In this document: positions 30,552 through 39,194 of the stretch, piece by piece
How positions within the stretch are numbered: the stretch's first letter is position 1
Layout: every line of letters starts with the position of its first letter
Assembly (NCBI GenBank): GCA_017451385.1
Contig: JAFSPS010000021.1
Coordinates: 1 to 62,284 of the forward strand
Length of the DNA stretch: 62,284 bases
Origin: Bacteroidales bacterium
GTDB taxonomy: Bacteria; Bacteroidota; Bacteroidia; Bacteroidales; P3
Direction of reading: 5' to 3'
The notes under the pieces: model-generated
Seen by the model: the letters and a program-made list of their open reading frames with translations, nothing else
Databases searched by the model: none
Told to the model about the DNA's origin: nothing
Translations under genes and position numbers: made by a program

Positions 30552-31742
30552 TTATTGCAGACGTGGCGATTGGTCGGCGGCAGCTTCTTTGAGGATGCCT
30601 TCAAGTTTTGCTACAGCCTTCTCCCATTCAAAGTGTTGATGCACAAAATCGTATGCCGAAAGGCTGAGTGTCTCGCAGAGTGCATCGTTATCTAACAGAG
30701 AGAGGATATGGTTGGCAAAAGTCTCAGGAGTGTCGCCAATGAGGATGTCTTTGCCCGGTGTGGCATGGAGCGAGTCGTTGGCGATGGAGGTGGTAACGCA
30801 GGGTATGCGCATAGACATGGCTTCGAGCAGCTTGTTCTGCAAGCCGGAGCCGTTCTGCATGGGTGCTGCGAGTATTTTTGCCGAAGCGTAGCAGTCGCGT
30901 ATGTCGCTGACGCTGGGCATGATAACCACATGGTCAGACTCGTATTTCATAACACTCTGCTTGGGGTAGGCGCCAGCGATGAGCACACGTGCGTCGGGAC
31001 GTTGCTGCCAAACGATGGGCATCACTTTTTCAATCAGATACTGAGTGGCGCGGATGTTGGGTTCGTAGCTCATATTGCCACAGAACGCAATGTCGTACTC
31101 TTTTTCGCGTTCCATAGGATGGAAAAACTCGAAATCCACGCCGTTAGGCACCACGTTGATTTCACTGTTCTTGCGATGTGGGATGGCATCGCTGTCCACA
31201 TCGGAGATGATTGTGAGGGCATCGAAAATCTTGAAGGCGTTGTATTCCGTAGAGCGCAGCATTTTGAATTCAAAATGCAGCATATAGCGCCAAAGACCCC
31301 GAGCGTGTTCCATGCGACGTTCGGTGTTCATGGACAGCGCGTCTTGGAAGTCCATCACCTTCGGACGGCGGGAGCGGCTGACGAGAGGCATGGTGCGCAC
31401 CATCTGGCTGTAAATCACATCTGGCTGCACGTTGTTTTCAAACTGCCTGTACTGCTTGCGGGCCAGCTTGGAGTCCCAGAAGCCAATTTGTAGCGATTTG
31501 GCACGGAAGAAGTTTCGCGCCACGTTGAGATAGTTGGCTACGCGCGGTGAGCGTACTATGCAGATGTCTTTGCAGAATGGTTTTAACTGCTCTATGCACT
31601 CCTCGGGCACGGGGATGTGGCTTACACAGAAGAGGTACACCTCGTTGTTGCGTGCGAGATATTTTATTTGGTTGTAAGCACGTAGTTTGTCGCCTTTTTC
31701 CAAAGGATAGGGGAAACGTGGTAGAACAACAAGTATTTTCAT
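30552..31742 (-). CDS. Glycosyltransferase family 4-type (GT-B fold)
   Basis: 396 residues from ATG 31742 (MKILVVLPRFPYPLEKGDKLR); the frame extends upstream into the parC gene but without family similarity. The N-terminal Rossmann domain has the glycine/lysine donor-side start. The C-terminal domain carries VVPNGVDFEFF, FCGNMSYEPNI, VLIAGAYP and the nucleotide-sugar-binding motif APMQNGSGLQNKLLEAMSMRIPCVTT with its EX7E-like glutamate. The sequence is close in style to the TIGR03087 exosortase-associated transferases. The gene begins 13 bp after parC ends. Acts on a cell-surface glycan, acceptor unknown. Confidence 0.88.
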   Translation of the reverse strand: MKILVVLPRFPYPLEKGDKLRAYNQIKYLARNNEVYLFCVSHIPVPEECIEQLKPFCKDICIVRSPRVANYLNVARNFFRAKSLQIGFWDSKLARKQYRQFENNVQPDVIYSQMVRTMPLVSRSRRPKVMDFQDALSMNTERRMEHARGLWRYMLHFEFKMLRSTEYNAFKIFDALTIISDVDSDAIPHRKNSEINVVPNGVDFEFFHPMEREKEYDIAFCGNMSYEPNIRATQYLIEKVMPIVWQQRPDARVLIAGAYPKQSVMKYESDHVVIMPSVSDIRDCYASAKILAAPMQNGSGLQNKLLEAMSMRIPCVTTSIANDSLHATPGKDILIGDTPETFANHILSLLDNDALCETLSLSAYDFVHQHFEWEKAVAKLEGILKEAAADQSPRLQ

Positions 31743-31755
31743 GTTTAATGTGTTT

Positions 31756-34482
31756 TTATTCAAAAAGGTTGTATTGAGTGCCCTCGACGTATGTGGTGTC
31801 GTCGTCTGGGCGTTCTGTGCTTGAAGATGGTGAGGGCTCTGCTGCCGAGATGGGGACTTCGTCAGCAACATCAGTCCCATTGACGTCAGGGGCATCAACC
31901 TGCTCCTCGTCCGGCTCTACCTCGGGTTCAGGCAATGGGTCTAACCATTTGAATTCAGACACTTCGAAGGTGGTGAGAATCTTGCCTTTGGCAGTGTAGC
32001 CCTTGATTCCGATGAAGTCATACACTTCAAAAATCTCCTGACTAATTTTCTTGCCGCTGTCTTCGGCATAAATCACTTCAAGACGCGGGAAGGTGTCAAA
32101 GGAGAATGACGTCAGTGTGTCGCCAGCGGTGTCATCAATGAACTGAGTGCGTTTGTCGTATTCGTCGCATTGGAAGCGTTTGATATAGTATGTGCCGTCT
32201 TTTTTGCGATAAATGACAGAAAGAATAGCGCGACGGTTAAGTTTGCGAATATCAATCATGTCATCGTCAAAATGGGTCGAAAGGTCGTAGCCCACAGTGC
32301 GCATGGCACCAGATTGTGTGAGGCACAATATCTTGTCGGCGGCAACAAACTCGCCTAAATAGCGGCCAGCCTCGTTCACATTAAGTCGTTTGACGCTTTC
32401 GTCAAACCATATCTTGCGTGCCGAGAGCGTGGAGACGCCAGCACCTTTGAGGGTGATGTTGCGAACGGCGTTGCGTGTGAGGATGTTGCCGGCAGCCTGA
32501 CGTCCTTTGATTGCCAAGGTGGAGAAATCGAAGTCGAAGCTTGTTTTCTTCAGCTTTGGTTTTGACACATGGTGGATAGTGATAGTCTCTGCTTCGCCGT
32601 TGGCGTTGGCGGTGAAATAAAGCACCTTGGTGCCCTTGGTGTGCTTGGTGAGGTCGTATTCGGTGTCGCGAGTAACGCTCGTTACAGAAAAACGTTTCAC
32701 CATGGTGTAGCCGAAGGCACCATCACGATAGACCATGTTATATACCGTTCGGTCATCGCGTTTGCGGAACACTCCGATATGTATTATTTCGGTGCAGTCT
32801 TTGCTGCCTACAAAGCCTTTTTCTTGGATTTTGGTTACCATCATCGTGCCGTCGCGTCGGAATACTATGATGTCGTCCATGCGCGAACATTCGCAAACGG
32901 CTTCGACGCCGTCGTCGCGTTTGAGGTTGTATCCGGCGAATCCCGTGGTGCGGTTAACGTAGAGTTTCTCGGTGGCGGCAGCCACGCTGACGGCCTGAAT
33001 GTCCTCGAAGTTGCGTATCTCGGTGCGGCGTTCGCGGCCTTTGCCATAGGTGTCGAGGATGTGCTTGAAGTAATTGATGGCGTAGTCTGTGAGGTGATCC
33101 AGCTCGTGTTTTGTTTTTTCTATCTGAGCATCAATGTCTGCAATTTCTTCTTCGGCTTTTTTTATGTCGAATTTAGAAATCTTGCGTACCGGTCGTTCGC
33201 AGAGTTTCAGCACGTCGTCGCGCACTATCTCGCGGCGGAATAGTTTTCGATAGGGGTCAAAGGCGCGTTCGATGCCTGTCACCTGCTCGTCCCATGTGTC
33301 GAAGTCTTTCTTTTCGAGAACCTTGTATATTCCTTTCTCGAAGAATATTTTTTCCAGCGAGACCCAATGCCAGCGTTCTTGCAGTTCGTCGAGCTTAATC
33401 AACAGCTCTTGGCGCAGGAGGTCCTTGGTGCGCATGGTGGAATGGCGCAAGATGTCTGACGCTGTGGTGAAAACGGGCTTATTGTCTATCACTACGCAGG
33501 TCTGCGGGGAGAAGCTTATCTGGCAGCTTGTGAAGGCGTAAAGGGCGTCGATGGTCTGGTCTGGCGATACGCCGGAAGGCAGGTAAACGACAATCTCGGC
33601 GTTGGATGCCGTATAGTCATCGACTTTTTTAATCTTTATCTTGTTCTTTTCGAAGGCTTTTGCGATGCTCTCTTTAAGGTCGCCAGTTGTGACGGTGTAT
33701 GGCACCTCGGTGATGACGATGGCTTTGCGTTTGTCGTCATAGTGCATTTTGGCGCGTATGCGCAGACGACCGCCGAGAGCGGCATCGTTGTAGCGCGACA
33801 CATCAATCATACCGCCTGTCGGGAAGTCTGGGAAAATCTCGAAAGGTTCGTCTTTGAGTATTTTGATGCTTGCTTCGATAAGTTCTATGAAGTTGTAGGG
33901 CATGATGACGGAGGTGAGCGTCACGGCGATGCCCTTGGTGCCTTGAGCGAGGAGGAGCGGAAATTTGATTGGAAGCGTTACGGGTTCGTTCTTACGGCCG
34001 TCGTAGGATGGTTTCCATTCCGTCGTTTTGGCATTAAAGCATACTTCTTTGGCGAATTTTGAAAGACGTGCCTCTATATAACGTCCGGCAGCTGCGTCGT
34101 CGCCCGTCAGGATGTTGCCCCAGCTACCTTGGCAGTCGATAAGCAGGTCTTTTTGTCCCATATTGACGAGTGCATCCTTGATGCTGGCATCGCCGTGAGG
34201 GTGATACTGCATAGTGTTGCCTACGATGTTAGCGACTTTAGTGTATCGTCCATCGTCTATTTCGTTCATGGCATGCAGTATTCTGCGCTGCACTGGTTTC
34301 AGTCCGTCGTCAATATGCGGCACGGAGCGGTCAAGGATAACATCGGAAGCATAGTCAATCCAATATTCGCGAAACATATTGTCAAGCGAAATGGTCTGCC
34401 CGTTGTTTGTCCTCTCGTTGTCTGTTTGTTGAGGCTGTGTTGTCAGTCCGTCTTCTTCGTGCTTATTTTCTTCGTCAGACAT
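31756..34482 (-). CDS. parC: DNA topoisomerase IV subunit A
   Basis: 908 residues, longer than enterobacterial ParC but normal for Bacteroidota. Decatenates daughter chromosomes with ParE. Catalytic Tyr135 lies in AAGRYIEARL, and the QRDR-equivalent reads HPHGDASIKDALVN. The C-terminal domain shows degenerate blade repeats but no GyrA box (Q/H-RGGKG), unlike the gyrA gene in this window, hence the ParC call. A coiled-coil hairpin (KKAEEEIADIDAQIEKTKHEL) is the primary dimerization region. The tail after ~845 is acidic and low-complexity (PEPEVEPDEEQVD, PSPSSSTERPDDD). No parE lies nearby. Confidence 0.94.
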   Translation of the reverse strand: MSDEENKHEEDGLTTQPQQTDNERTNNGQTISLDNMFREYWIDYASDVILDRSVPHIDDGLKPVQRRILHAMNEIDDGRYTKVANIVGNTMQYHPHGDASIKDALVNMGQKDLLIDCQGSWGNILTGDDAAAGRYIEARLSKFAKEVCFNAKTTEWKPSYDGRKNEPVTLPIKFPLLLAQGTKGIAVTLTSVIMPYNFIELIEASIKILKDEPFEIFPDFPTGGMIDVSRYNDAALGGRLRIRAKMHYDDKRKAIVITEVPYTVTTGDLKESIAKAFEKNKIKIKKVDDYTASNAEIVVYLPSGVSPDQTIDALYAFTSCQISFSPQTCVVIDNKPVFTTASDILRHSTMRTKDLLRQELLIKLDELQERWHWVSLEKIFFEKGIYKVLEKKDFDTWDEQVTGIERAFDPYRKLFRREIVRDDVLKLCERPVRKISKFDIKKAEEEIADIDAQIEKTKHELDHLTDYAINYFKHILDTYGKGRERRTEIRNFEDIQAVSVAAATEKLYVNRTTGFAGYNLKRDDGVEAVCECSRMDDIIVFRRDGTMMVTKIQEKGFVGSKDCTEIIHIGVFRKRDDRTVYNMVYRDGAFGYTMVKRFSVTSVTRDTEYDLTKHTKGTKVLYFTANANGEAETITIHHVSKPKLKKTSFDFDFSTLAIKGRQAAGNILTRNAVRNITLKGAGVSTLSARKIWFDESVKRLNVNEAGRYLGEFVAADKILCLTQSGAMRTVGYDLSTHFDDDMIDIRKLNRRAILSVIYRKKDGTYYIKRFQCDEYDKRTQFIDDTAGDTLTSFSFDTFPRLEVIYAEDSGKKISQEIFEVYDFIGIKGYTAKGKILTTFEVSEFKWLDPLPEPEVEPDEEQVDAPDVNGTDVADEVPISAAEPSPSSSTERPDDDTTYVEGTQYNLFE

Positions 34483-34580
34483 ATAGTAGTGTTAAGAATT
34501 TGCAAAGATACAAAAAAAATGTTAAACAGATGCTGTTATATTCCCAGTAGCCTCTTATTCGGTTTCTATAAAAAAAAGAA

Positions 34581-34615
34581 AAACTCGCCTTTTCTTTTTC
34601 GGCGAGTTTTTTTTT
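34581..34615. terminator. Bidirectional hairpin terminator downstream of the Spy-like gene
   Basis: AAACTCGCC (34581-34589) pairs with GGCGAGTTT (34601-34609). A T-run follows on the plus strand and an A-run precedes it, giving a U-tail to minus-strand transcripts. It would end the ECF sigma operon, whose last gene stops at 34642. Confidence 0.85.
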
Positions 34616-34641
34616 GTGTGTGTTCTTATGCAGAATGTGGC

Positions 34642-35094
34642 CTATTGGTCTTTCCTTTTCCTGAACAACGTTTTTTTGTTCTTGTTGTCTTTTTCTTTTT
34701 TCTCTTTGAAGTATTTTCTAACCTGTGCATTTTGTTCATCAGTAAGGACCTCTTCTATATGCAGGCGTGTGGCATACATCTGTTTGGAGATAGCTGCTTG
34801 CAGGGAGCTTTCGCGGTCAAAGAGCGGATTGAGTTGTGTCGTGTGGTCGCCTGACATTTCAATATAAGTTTGGATACTGTCGCGTACCGTCTTTTGCTCG
34901 TTGCGTAGTTTTTCAATAGCCTTGTGGTCCTCGTCGTAGATGGTGTTGAGACGTTTTTTTTGCGAGGCGGAAAGGTCACTGACAATATTTTCAATACGGA
35001 AATGTTCTTTGTGTTTGCTTTTGTCGGATGGGCGTTGTGCTACGGCGCTTGAGACAAGCAGTACGAGCATTACGACAAAAATAATGTTTTTCAT
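34642..35094 (-). CDS. Periplasmic Spy/CpxP-like protein
   Basis: 150 residues with a signal peptide (MKNIIFVVMLVLLVSSAVAQ). The mature part is helical and highly charged, with two LTxxQ-like motifs (LSASQKKRLNTIY and LTDEQNAQVRKYF), as in the Spy/CpxP family of envelope-stress chaperones and metal-resistance proteins. The C-terminus is a strongly basic Lys-rich tail (KEKKEKDNKNKK). Third gene of a sigma factor / membrane regulator / Spy-like unit, an arrangement frequent in Bacteroidota. Likely induced by envelope stress via the sigma factor (inference). Confidence 0.75.
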   Translation of the reverse strand: MKNIIFVVMLVLLVSSAVAQRPSDKSKHKEHFRIENIVSDLSASQKKRLNTIYDEDHKAIEKLRNEQKTVRDSIQTYIEMSGDHTTQLNPLFDRESSLQAAISKQMYATRLHIEEVLTDEQNAQVRKYFKEKKEKDNKNKKTLFRKRKDQ

Positions 35095-35120
35095 GGTTTT
35101 ATGTGTTGTTTTCGGAATTT

Positions 35121-35450
35121 TTATTCGCTGTCTGCAATGAGTGCAAGGTAAGACATATCGCTTTCTTCGCTGTCAGCGTATGGGTTGTAGTCGTAAACGG
35201 ATGCAATCATGCTACATAGCTGAGGCTCTTTATAGTCTTTGTTGAAGTAAAGGAATACATTGACGGCGACCGCCAGAGCAATTGCTGCTGCTGCGCTGTA
35301 GGCGATACGTCGTACCCATAGGCTGCGATTCGGCAGTGGTTGAGGCTGTGGTAGTAGCTCTATGCGCTTCATCACGCTGTCCACTATATCAACGTCGTTG
35401 GTATAGCGTCTTTTTTTTACATCTTCTATAAGTTTGTCTATATCGGTCAT
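35121..35450 (-). CDS. Small single-pass membrane protein, probable regulator of the ECF sigma factor
   Basis: 109 residues: a charged cytoplasmic N-terminus (MTDIDKLIEDVKKRRYTNDVDIVDSVMKRIEL), one membrane helix at ~48-69 (RIAYSAAAAIALAVAVNVFLYF) and a short acidic outer tail. Its start overlaps the sigma-factor stop by four bases (ATGA), the standard arrangement for a sigma/anti-sigma pair. I do not recognise a named anti-sigma domain, so the role comes from context. Confidence 0.65.
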   Translation of the reverse strand: MTDIDKLIEDVKKRRYTNDVDIVDSVMKRIELLPQPQPLPNRSLWVRRIAYSAAAAIALAVAVNVFLYFNKDYKEPQLCSMIASVYDYNPYADSEESDMSYLALIADSE

Positions 35451-35974
35451 GCGTCAATTATTTTGCGTAGGTTCTTTTTAGCTCTGAAAATAAGTGCTTC
35501 TACTTTTGTCAGACTGCATTGCATCACGTCGGCTATCTGTTGGTAACTAAAATCGTTGAACGTATATAGTACCAGTGCTGTACGTTGCTCGTATTTAAGT
35601 TTTCCTATAGCGTCATGCAGTCGTTCTATTTGTTCGTTGTAAATTATTTCTTGTTCTATATTGCGATTTTCGGAGGCCCTGATGGGTGTATTGTCGCCTT
35701 CTATGATGATGTTTTTCTGTCTTTTGAATTCTCTAATCCGAGTGTAGCAGGTTATGCTGTAGATGAAAGTTGATAGTTTAGAGTTGAATTTGAATCGTGG
35801 CAGAGCTTTGTATAGTTCAACAAACACTGTTTGTGCTATCTCTTCGGCATCGTTCTGGCTCAGTTTCTCTCTATAGCAGATGTTCAAGACCATAGCCTGA
35901 TAGCGTTTCACTATTTCGGCAAAAAGTTCTTTTTTTCCTGCAAGGACTTCTTTTATGATTTCTTCGTCTGTCAC
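35447..35974 (-). CDS. ECF-type RNA polymerase sigma factor (sigma-70 family)
   Basis: 175 residues. Region 2 (FAEIVKRYQAMVLNICYREKL, then DAEEIAQTVFVELYKAL and STFIYSITCYTRIREFKR) and region 4 (LKYEQRTALVLYTFNDFSYQQIADVMQCSLTKVEALIFRAKKNLRK) are both intact, and region 3 is absent as in ECF factors. First gene of a unit with the membrane protein (overlap) and the Spy-like protein. The -35/-10 sites it reads are not evident here. Confidence 0.94.
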   Translation of the reverse strand: MTDEEIIKEVLAGKKELFAEIVKRYQAMVLNICYREKLSQNDAEEIAQTVFVELYKALPRFKFNSKLSTFIYSITCYTRIREFKRQKNIIIEGDNTPIRASENRNIEQEIIYNEQIERLHDAIGKLKYEQRTALVLYTFNDFSYQQIADVMQCSLTKVEALIFRAKKNLRKIIDA

Positions 35975-36043
35975 TCAATTCTATTTTTATGTACTGTTAG
36001 AAAAAGATTTATTGCAAAACAATTTTATTTTTTTTGCAAAACT

Positions 36044-36427
36044 TTACTTGTATTTGAACTCTTCAATCTCGCGGCGGTCTCTTTTTGTAGGGCGTCCGGT
36101 GCCGTGGTCTCGTTTTTCAAAGGCGTATTGACGCGCCATCTGAATACGTTCGTATTCTTCTTTTGGTGTTAGGTCGGTGATGTAATTGTCCACCAGTTTG
36201 GCTCCCACGCGGTTAGAAAGAAGAGCCTTGACCTCTATCTGTTTGTGCAGTTGTTCGATAGAGATGTTGTACACTTCACCAACTTTGACTTCGTGCGATG
36301 GTTTGAGGGGTTGGTCGCCCATAGTGATTCGGCCGTTACGGCAAGCATCGGTGGCGAGGGTGCGTGTCTTGTAGAGGCGCACAGCCCAAAGGAATTTGTC
36401 TATCCTAATTGGTTCTGCTGAAGACAT
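36044..36427 (-). CDS. S4-domain RNA-binding protein (Hsp15/HslR-like)
   Basis: 127 residues. An S4 RNA-binding domain covers residues ~6-65 (IRIDKFLWAVRLYKTRTLA, then GRITMGDQPLKPSHEVKVGE), followed by a basic tail (RDHGTGRPTKRDRREIEEF) like Hsp15, which binds 50S subunits carrying stranded peptidyl-tRNA. Overlaps the end of the TonB gene by 23 bp on the same strand, so the two share a transcript. Confidence 0.88.
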   Translation of the reverse strand: MSSAEPIRIDKFLWAVRLYKTRTLATDACRNGRITMGDQPLKPSHEVKVGEVYNISIEQLHKQIEVKALLSNRVGAKLVDNYITDLTPKEEYERIQMARQYAFEKRDHGTGRPTKRDRREIEEFKYK

Positions 36428-37202
36428 AGGTTATCGTTCCTTTCTGCTTTTCAACGGCTGTCTCGGAAGCGTTAAACTGAGTTTTTTTTGCCGCGATGAT
36501 GCATTGATTGATTAGTTGCTGGTCGTTGATGTTAGTGCCGCGGCTATTTTCGGCGGAGACAACTTTGCCATTGCGGTCAACGAGAATAGTAATCACTACT
36601 TTGCCTTGTGCCTGCGAAGAGTATTTGGGTTCAGGAAGACCGAGAGCTTTACGTCCAACGAGAGAATACCCTATGCCGTTGCCATTAGCCCCATTACCAC
36701 CGTTGCCGTTAAATCCTGTTGCATTAGGATTGCCATTATCCTTACCCATTGCTCCTTCGCCAGTTGTGTTGCCCTTGCTGCCGCCATCGCTGTTATTAGT
36801 GTTATTGCGTTTCTTGAAGAGTGCGTTGTTATTTATCTCTGGTTCTTTGGGTTGCTCTTTTTCTGCAGGCTTTGCTTTCTCTTGTTCTTGCTGTTGCTTG
36901 TTTGACGGTGTCTTAGAGACTTTACTTGGCATAGAGAGCGATTGCTCGGTGTTTTGTGTGGCATACTCGTTATTGGCGGCAGCCGGCTGAGGAGCCGGAG
37001 CTGCCGAAGCGGGTTGCATATCGGGCGTCTCGGCATCGCCGAAGCCCATGTCGCTATTGCCGAGGCTCACCTCCACGCCCGATTCAGGGATAGGCGGGTC
37101 GGGAGGCATGTATCCGAACGCCATGCACAAAAGCAGTGCAATGAGTATGATGATGGCGGTAAGAATGCCCGACACTATTTTTCGTGCTGTTTCAGAAAGC
37201 AT
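36405..37202 (-). CDS. TonB-like energy transducer
   Basis: 265 residues: one N-terminal membrane helix (~9-29, IVSGILTAIIILIALLLCMAF), a long periplasmic linker rich in Pro, Gln, Asn and Gly (KPAEKEQPKEPE; NGNGGNGANGNG), and a C-terminal TonB-type domain (KVVITILVDRNGKVVSAE ... GTITYVF). It couples the ExbB-ExbD motor to outer-membrane transport. Lies 12 bp downstream of exbD and 23 bp overlaps the S4 gene. The Asn/Gly-rich linker is more unusual than the classic EP/KP linker. Confidence 0.85.
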   Translation of the reverse strand: MLSETARKIVSGILTAIIILIALLLCMAFGYMPPDPPIPESGVEVSLGNSDMGFGDAETPDMQPASAAPAPQPAAANNEYATQNTEQSLSMPSKVSKTPSNKQQQEQEKAKPAEKEQPKEPEINNNALFKKRNNTNNSDGGSKGNTTGEGAMGKDNGNPNATGFNGNGGNGANGNGIGYSLVGRKALGLPEPKYSSQAQGKVVITILVDRNGKVVSAENSRGTNINDQQLINQCIIAAKKTQFNASETAVEKQKGTITYVFSRTN

Positions 37203-37214
37203 GATGATTGCGTT

Positions 37215-37628
37215 TTATTGTTTTGGCGATGTGGCAAGGATGACTTTATGTTTTACCGACTGTTTCTCGTTGATGCTATTGACGGCATCAATGACATTGA
37301 CAACATATTGCACTGGTACGGTCTTGTCGGCGCGCAGCACAACGCAGGCGTCTTCTATACCGCTTTCTATGCCTGCGGCGATAAGCGTCTCGAGGTCTTC
37401 GGGTGCGGCAGGCGTGTCGCCAACGTAGAATGTGTTGTTCTCATCGATGTAAACAGTGACGTTCTGTTTTGCCATAGTCTTGCTGTTGCTTTCTGGAAGC
37501 AACAGTTTGACGGCGTTGGGGCTGATGAGCGTCGATGTTATCATGAAAAAGATGAGCAGAAGGAACACAAGGTCGGACATTGTTGACGATGAGCTCTCTA
37601 TCTTTATCTGATTGTGACTTTGAATCAT
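37215..37628 (-). CDS. exbD: Biopolymer transport protein ExbD/TolR family
   Basis: 137 residues. A short cytoplasmic start, one membrane helix (SDLVFLLLIFFMITSTLI) with the proton-path Asp19 (MSDLVF), then a periplasmic domain (VTVYIDENNTFYVGDT; VVLRADKTVPVQYVVNVIDAV). Forms the proton-driven motor with ExbB to energise TonB. No purine-rich ribosome site precedes the ATG. 143 bp after exbB, 12 bp before tonB. Confidence 0.92.
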   Translation of the reverse strand: MIQSHNQIKIESSSSTMSDLVFLLLIFFMITSTLISPNAVKLLLPESNSKTMAKQNVTVYIDENNTFYVGDTPAAPEDLETLIAAGIESGIEDACVVLRADKTVPVQYVVNVIDAVNSINEKQSVKHKVILATSPKQ

Positions 37629-37771
37629 GGCAAGTGGAGGAATTGCTAATTATGAAATATGAATTATGGACTGTATGATATTGGTAAGTTGCTTTATAGT
37701 AGCTCTTTGCTATGTAATAGTAAATGCAATGCTTTAGATAAATACAATCAACCGTTATAATCCACTATTCA

Positions 37772-38476
37772 TTATGCTGGCTCATGGAGCAGGTCCATAA
37801 ACTCTGTGGCGCGTGATTCGAGGGTGTTGACAACCTTGTTGATGCGCGTCACCAGAACGTTGTAAAGGAAGTAGGCTATGATGCCGACGATAAGTCCGCC
37901 CACTGTGGTTACCATAGCTTCGTAGATGCCTGTGGCGAGGAGGCTAATTTCGATATTGTTGCCAGCATGTGCCATGTCTTGGAATGCCGTGACCATTCCC
38001 GTTACGGTGCCGAGGAAGCCGAGCATAGGTCCGAGAGACGCCACAGTGGCTACGAGCGATACGCCCTTTTCCAGACGTGCCACTTCCAGTTTGCCGACAT
38101 TCTCGATGGCGGTCTGTATGTCGGGCAGCGGACGACCGAGACGCGAGATACCTTTCTCTATCATGCGCGCTATGGGGCTATCGGTGCTTTTGGCAAGGCG
38201 GTGAGCCTCTTCGATTTTGCCGCTATGGATATATTGGCGTATGTCGTTCATGAATGCGTTGTCGCTATCGGCGCGGAGAGCGTTGTGCAGGGCGAGGTAG
38301 CGTTCGATGAAGATGTAGAGCGCGAGGATGAGCGCGAGGACAAGGACGAGCATTATCCAGCCGCCTTTCAGTGCCATGTCGAAGAGGGTTATTTTCTCTA
38401 CAGAGGAGGCAGCGCTCTCGGCTACGGCCTCAACACCTTGCACGTCGGATTGGATTAGAAGTAACGTTTTGAACAT
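37772..38476 (-). CDS. exbB: MotA/TolQ/ExbB proton channel family protein
   Basis: 234 residues with three membrane helices: ~36-55 (WIMLVLVLALILALYIFI), then two C-terminal helices spanning the conserved segment VATVASLGPMLGFLGTVTGMVTAF and TTVGGLIVGIIAYFLYNVLV. It carries the conserved cytoplasmic loop (IARMIEKGISRLGRPLPDIQTAIENVGKLEVARLEKG). Energises TonB with ExbD. An N-terminal extension of ~30 residues precedes helix 1. 46 bp downstream of the DUF5683 gene. Confidence 0.92.
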   Translation of the reverse strand: MFKTLLLIQSDVQGVEAVAESAASSVEKITLFDMALKGGWIMLVLVLALILALYIFIERYLALHNALRADSDNAFMNDIRQYIHSGKIEEAHRLAKSTDSPIARMIEKGISRLGRPLPDIQTAIENVGKLEVARLEKGVSLVATVASLGPMLGFLGTVTGMVTAFQDMAHAGNNIEISLLATGIYEAMVTTVGGLIVGIIAYFLYNVLVTRINKVVNTLESRATEFMDLLHEPA

Positions 38477-38522
38477 GGTTGTTTGATTATGTATTGTGTT
38501 GTTGTAAATTTATTTTTTTGTT

Positions 38523-39194
38523 TTAGAAGCTGAGAGAGACTGCCATTGTAGGAGACAGTGTCGTTGTGGTGGCGGAGCAAGGCATGAGCGAAGGTCTGAC
38601 GGAGAGCGAAAGGTCGTTGTCTATCTGGAAATCAAAAAGGTGGCCATAGACATAGGCATCAAGCAGGTTGAGGCCATAGGTGAGAACGGTAAGCACTATG
38701 CCCAGTTGGAAGTATTGGTTGTTAGAAACATAGAGATTGTAGATGCTGGCATCAGGATAGTTCTCGTAGCCTTCCATCTGCGGTTCGCCGCCATTGACGC
38801 GCAGCAGGTATTCTTCGCGGAAGTCGCGCATTTTGCCATAGCTGGAGTATGACCAATAACTGAGGCCCCCTATGAGTCCATAGATGATTGGGACCTTCCA
38901 TGCCTGATGGTTGTAGATTTGACCTCCTCCGGGGATAAAGGAGAGGTAGAGTGCTTTGGATGGAGAATGAGTGGGGGCGATGATGCCTTCGTTGTTTTGC
39001 ACGACAACAGTCATAGGAATGCTATCATTGGTGATGACTGTTGGTGTGGTGTTCGCATTGCGCTGCATCAAAGAAGACGTTGCTGCTTCTTTGACGTGCA
39101 TTTTCTTAGGCGTTGCGCCGTCAACCGTTTGTGTCCAAACTGTCGTGGGTAGGCATAGACAGACAAGGACTATGACCCAGACAAGATGTTTCAC
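38523..39194 (-). CDS. DUF5683 domain-containing membrane protein
   Basis: 223 residues with a signal-like N-terminus (MKHLVWVIVLVCLCLPTTVWTQ). The DUF5683 core is clear: SPSKALYLSFIPGGGQIYN, KVPIIYGLIGGLSYWSY, and LGIVLTVLTYGLNLLDAYVYGHLFDF. Such proteins are widespread beside parAB in Bacteroidota but lack a defined role. Its start overlaps the parB stop by four bases. Confidence 0.85.
   Translation of the reverse strand: MKHLVWVIVLVCLCLPTTVWTQTVDGATPKKMHVKEAATSSLMQRNANTTPTVITNDSIPMTVVVQNNEGIIAPTHSPSKALYLSFIPGGGQIYNHQAWKVPIIYGLIGGLSYWSYSSYGKMRDFREEYLLRVNGGEPQMEGYENYPDASIYNLYVSNNQYFQLGIVLTVLTYGLNLLDAYVYGHLFDFQIDNDLSLSVRPSLMPCSATTTTLSPTMAVSLSF

Noticed and set aside
36012-36039. TTGCAAAA...TTTTGCAA hairpin after the S4 gene as a terminator
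   Set aside because: All-A/T-rich weak stem without a clear U-tail; left uncalled.
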